A stretch of DNA of 64,000 nt from Tubiluchus corallicola (taxonomy: Eukaryota > Priapulida > Priapulimorpha > Priapulimorphida > Tubiluchidae). Within the stretch, counting starts at the first letter, position 1. Each line of letters opens with the position of its first letter. Under the pieces are notes generated by a model, which was given only the letters and a program-made list of their open reading frames with translations, did no database searches and was not told the origin of the DNA. This document shows, piece by piece, positions 60,455 through 64,000 of the stretch. The position numbers and the translations under genes were made by a program. The DNA lies in NCBI GenBank assembly GCA_030141605.1, contig JAQGDQ010002383.1, positions 193,001 to 257,000 on the forward strand. The letters run 5' to 3'.

Positions 60455-60827
60455 CAGAACTGGGATGATTCACTTAACCGGTTAATTTTTTATCGGTTAA
60501 CCGATTAATCGGATCTAGGCAAAATCGGAGACCTTCTATAATTTGCTGACTGGATCAGTGGATAATCAAATAAACAAGAAATTTACAATGCAAACATATA
60601 TCAGGAATATGTTCAAATAAGAGTGAAACTTTTATACATAGGAAGTGAAAAGTGTGTTTGTAAGGATGCCAAGCATTGTTTAACTAAGTGCAACACTTTC
60701 CTACATAGAAATGAAAAGTCTCTACAGTAAGGATGTGGTTAAGGTTCAAATTATTTATCATTTATATATAAAGATCGGTCAACCGGTTAAAAAAATTTAC
60801 CGATTAATTTCCATTAACCCAGCACTG
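60455..60827. mobile_element. hAT-like miniature element with perfect 8-bp target duplication
   Basis: The left end is CAGAACTGGGATGATTCAC; the reverse complement of the right end is CAGTGCTGGGTTAATGG. Both are followed by AACCGGTTAA/CGGTTAACC-type palindromic blocks. The flanking 8-mers are identical, CACTGATG at 60,447-60,454 and 60,828-60,835. It is 373 bp with no coding capacity. Confidence 0.92.
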
Positions 60828-60835
60828 CACTGATG

Positions 60836-62937
60836 TCTGAAGTCCAACAAAATCAAATGGGGATGTACTTTAGTTAAACAATGTCGTTTTGTGAAAGTAC
60901 GTTGTCAGTGGGAATTGTCCATGTGATAAGGCTAATACTAGTCAGTTCGAAGCCTTGATTCAGTCTCAATGACTCTTGATCATTTATATATCATGCACTC
61001 AATTATAGCTTACATAATTCAGGTTATACTAGCACTTTTTACCATATGTCAATATGCTAACTTTGCACTACTGACAAAAACTAGTTTAAAGCTAAAAATT
61101 TAAATCTTAGCATTCATTGGAATATGCTTATCTCTTATCAGTACCCTGAGACATTCATAGTGTCTATACTGTAGTTTGTTAAATCATTCATAATCTAGAA
61201 AGCTATTACAGTAAGAACATTAATTCTGTTTTGATAGGAAAATAAAATTCTGCAAAAGACTGTGATGAATCTAGTTCATTTAAATGAATCTCAAACGTAT
61301 ATAATGCCTATATGAACTATGCGTTTTTATTTATGTTTTAGAATAGTGTATGTATTGTAACTTGAATGTAGTATGTAGCTTAGAAGTATGTGTCACTTCA
61401 CATTATTTACAATTCCGTCCATTGCAATATGCCTGTTCAGCACACTATTTTTAAATAGGAAGCAATGCTGATGATATTATCCAGTAAGTTGAATATGTTA
61501 CTTGTTATTAGATAGTTGCATAAACTGTGGAAAGCTAAAAAATCACTTCAAATAAAATGAAGTCCCAAGTGCATTTGAATAAATTATGTGCATTATAAAT
61601 TATTATTATTACTAACATAAATAAAATTGCATTCCTAATGCAGGTTGTGTGGAATACATTGTGCCTTATTTATATTGTGATTTACTTTCTGCTATAGTTT
61701 GCTCATGGTGTTACACTTTTTTCTATTTCTGTACTAATATTTTGCACTTTATTGAGCAGTTGCAACAAAGCCCGACTTTATGTATTAAGGTTGTTATCAT
61801 AATATGCAGTTTAATAATGCACGTTACCTTATTATCAGTTTAATAATGCACGTTTATGACAATAATTGTAACACATTAACTTTTATATGCAATAGAAGTA
61901 TGGGGCAGACATAAAAATACCAAAATTGAAGTGAAATCAGATGTTCCAAACTTACTGTTAGGCCCTACATGACATATAGTTTGTATTATTGTTGAAAATG
62001 CAGTGCTTGTAAGAGTGAGTTTCCAAATGTTTCACAGTCATTCTCACTAGTAATTACAACCTTTTATTGGGTATAGTCTATTGTTTTTGTGCAATGAGGT
62101 GGCTGTTACATAATATTATTTTCTTTACATGCATTTGTTCAAATAGTTACTTTTACACTGTTTTTGAATTTGTCGGGGAAGCTGTGTAGCAAATGAGCAT
62201 TGAGGGACCAACACTATTTGTGAGACAGTCTGCCTTACCTATTTTTGGATCATTCCACTTTATGCTAGATAATGGTTTGTTCATTCACCAATTTAACTTT
62301 TGTGTGAATAAATTTTTGCAATTTGCGCACAAATTTTGATTTTGATTTGACTTAATTCATTCCAGGTAACTTTTTCCAAATCGTAGTGTTTCAGAAACCA
62401 CTAGTTTTGTTGGGTAAAGCGGGCCTATTTCTTATTCTATTTGATAACCCTAACCTTTAACTTCATCAAATTAAAGTTTGGTGTTTGATTATAAATATTA
62501 GGTTCTGTTATCGAGTCTCCAATACAAACAATACCCCTGTCAGGTATTAATGTGTGATTAATTTAAAATCTGTAGCTCTACTCCATGCAATTAAATAAAA
62601 CTAAAATTTAAATGGTCTTTAACTCTATATACACTAAGATCAGTAGTTTAACGATTAATATAAAGTGTGATAGTCTCAGTACATAGCAAATTTTTTCACT
62701 GGAATTTTATTTTTTCACAATCCAAAGCAAAAATTTGCAGTAACCGATTTAATAAAATGAGTAAATTCAATACTCGTGTAAAAATAAATTTTTGCATAAT
62801 TTCAACAGGTGTTAATCTATCTACATCACAATTAAATATCAAATTTGCTATAAAAATAAATTTCAGGAATCTACAGCATGTATGATAGGTCATCATCCCA
62901 CTTTAAAACATCACACCCCACTCAAGTATCCATTCCA
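60836..62937. other. Gene-free stretch
   Basis: AT-rich with no supported gene. A short duplication (CAGTTTAATAATGCACGTT, twice) occurs at 61,816-61,856. Possible 3' UTR of the SRPBCC gene lies to the left of this region. Confidence 0.4.
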
Positions 62938-63440
62938 AATCTAAAACCAATTCGTATTTGACTAAAACACCATTAGTTTGAAAACTGATCTAATTGTTGA
63001 TATGAGCAAACCTTTGGTTCCCAACTGGAATGCAAAATGTGCCATAATTGAACATACGGTAATGTCCAACCCCCTTTTGCTGCTTATTTAAGAACGATTT
63101 GTCTTATTAATAGTGAAGTTACTACACAAAATCAAGTAAAAAATAGCAATAAAAGAAAAGATGCTTAAAAAACAGGCAATGATATGTTAAACGTCTAGTA
63201 ATCAGTTTCTTATAACACTAAATCTAAAACCATTTGGTATTTAACTAAAACATTAGTATGAATGCTAATTGTTGATATGAGCAAAGCTTTCGTTTCCAAC
63301 TGGCATGCAAGATGTGTTGTACAATAACTGAACACGGTAATCTCGATTCCTTTTAACAAAAATGAAGTTCAATACAATCAAGTAAAAAGTAGCAAACAAA
63401 ACAAAAAGCATTAAAAAACAGGGAATGGTGTGTCAAACAC
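62938..63440. repeat. Diverged tandem duplication, ~282-bp period
   Basis: AAATCTAAAACCA...GTTGATATGAGCAAA...CAACTGGNATGCAA occurs at 62,938 and again from 63,220, with indels and substitutions between the units. It lies downstream of the PBLD stop codon, so it may be in that gene's 3' UTR. Confidence 0.8.
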
Positions 63441-63586
63441 AGTAAATAGTAAATTATCGAGCTAGCATTCTTAAAGCAAAAGACGTAAATCGGTTTGTTT
63501 ATAGTGAACAGAACCTTGCACATGTCTGTCTTTGAGTACCATACATCAACTTTCTTTCTGAAGAACAGAAGTAAATCGTCTCAAGT

Positions 63587-63708
63587 CTAGATACCAGGCA
63601 CATTCATCCTGCCTTCCACGACTATAACTGCTTGTCCTGACACAGCCACCCTCCCATCTCCTTTCACATCTATTGCCAAGTCTCCGCCACGTTTTGAACA
63701 CTGGCGAG
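63587..63708 (-). CDS. PBLD: Last exon of a PBLD / PhzF-family isomerase-like protein (partial gene)
   Basis: Read from an acceptor (TTTTTTTCAG) ending at 63,709, this exon encodes the last 39 complete residues, beginning RQCSKRGGDLAIDVKGDGR, followed by VAVSGQAVIVVEGRMNV and a TAG at 63,587-63,589. The RGG motif, glycine-rich turn and alternating strand pattern ending VVxEG match the C-terminus of PBLD/PhzF proteins, which have two diaminopimelate-epimerase-like lobes; animal members are small cytosolic proteins of uncertain substrate. The first two bases complete a codon from the previous exon, which lies beyond the window, since nothing suitable occurs in 63,709-64,000. The catalytic residue of the family lies in the missing N-terminal lobe and cannot be checked. 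Confidence 0.85.
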
Positions 63709-64000
63709 CTGAAAAAAAAACAAGCTGGTGTTAAATACTACGATTCTTTATTCGTCTGATAACCTGACAATTCTAGTTTCCCAACTTTGCTTGAATGACT
63801 GTTGTTGCTGGTCATTGCTATTTACTTAGCTAATTACGGTTGCTAATTTTCCAATTTTTGCAAAGTTAGTAGAATGTTTTTGACTGACAATAATGCAAAA
63901 ATGATAAGTCTGTTGCACTAAAATCGCATAAAACGAAAAAATTATTTGAGTAATTTGTATATGACTTGAGATGTTAACTGAATGCTATTGAACTCTAAAA
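63709..64000. other. Intron of the PBLD gene
   Basis: AT-rich sequence upstream of the last PBLD exon, with no further exon visible before the window ends. Confidence 0.6.

Overview
This window is animal (metazoan) nuclear DNA: AT-rich, with spliced genes, long introns, many microsatellites and several families of truncated retrotransposons and short DNA transposons. The gene content is metazoan: a chromatin protein of the NuRD complex with introns, plus a PBLD/PhzF-type enzyme. An extra C2H2 finger in the MTA protein suits an invertebrate. I cannot name the phylum from the sequence.

Layout. From 1 to about 40.2 kb I find no convincing host gene. This stretch holds LINE 3' ends (3.3, 24.0, 24.6 and 37.9 kb), a 5S-rRNA-derived SINE (5.3-5.9 kb), two kinds of tRNA-derived SINE (22-23.7 kb; 33.2 and 35.8 kb), hAT-like elements with 8-bp target duplications (22.3, 31.2 and 33.3 kb), two copies of a TTAA-flanked inverted-repeat element (7.7 and 38.2 kb), a triplicated 136-bp unit (15.75 kb), a 302-bp higher-order repeat in a CTAC tetranucleotide array (25.8-27 kb), and many simple arrays.

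From 40,210 to 54,802 (minus strand) lies a complete metastasis-associated (MTA) gene: 12 coding exons, 737 residues, with BAH, ELM2, SANT and GATA-finger regions and an added C2H2 finger. Every exon junction keeps the frame, and intron 1 has a GC donor. Its introns hold the third copy of the TTAA element, two TA-flanked elements (one carrying a second 5S-SINE nested inside it), a hAT-like element and a LINE 3' end.

About 0.8 kb away, head to head on the plus strand, is a second spliced gene (55,612 to at least 59,675). It encodes an acidic N-terminal region, one membrane helix and an SRPBCC (START-like) fold; its last exon is unresolved. A hAT miniature element at 60.5 kb has a perfect 8-bp target duplication. 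At 63,587-63,708 is the last exon of a PBLD/PhzF-family gene on the minus strand, which continues past the right edge. The three genes show no obvious shared pathway. The main biological interest is the dense, nested and datable set of non-autonomous elements, especially the 5S-SINE.
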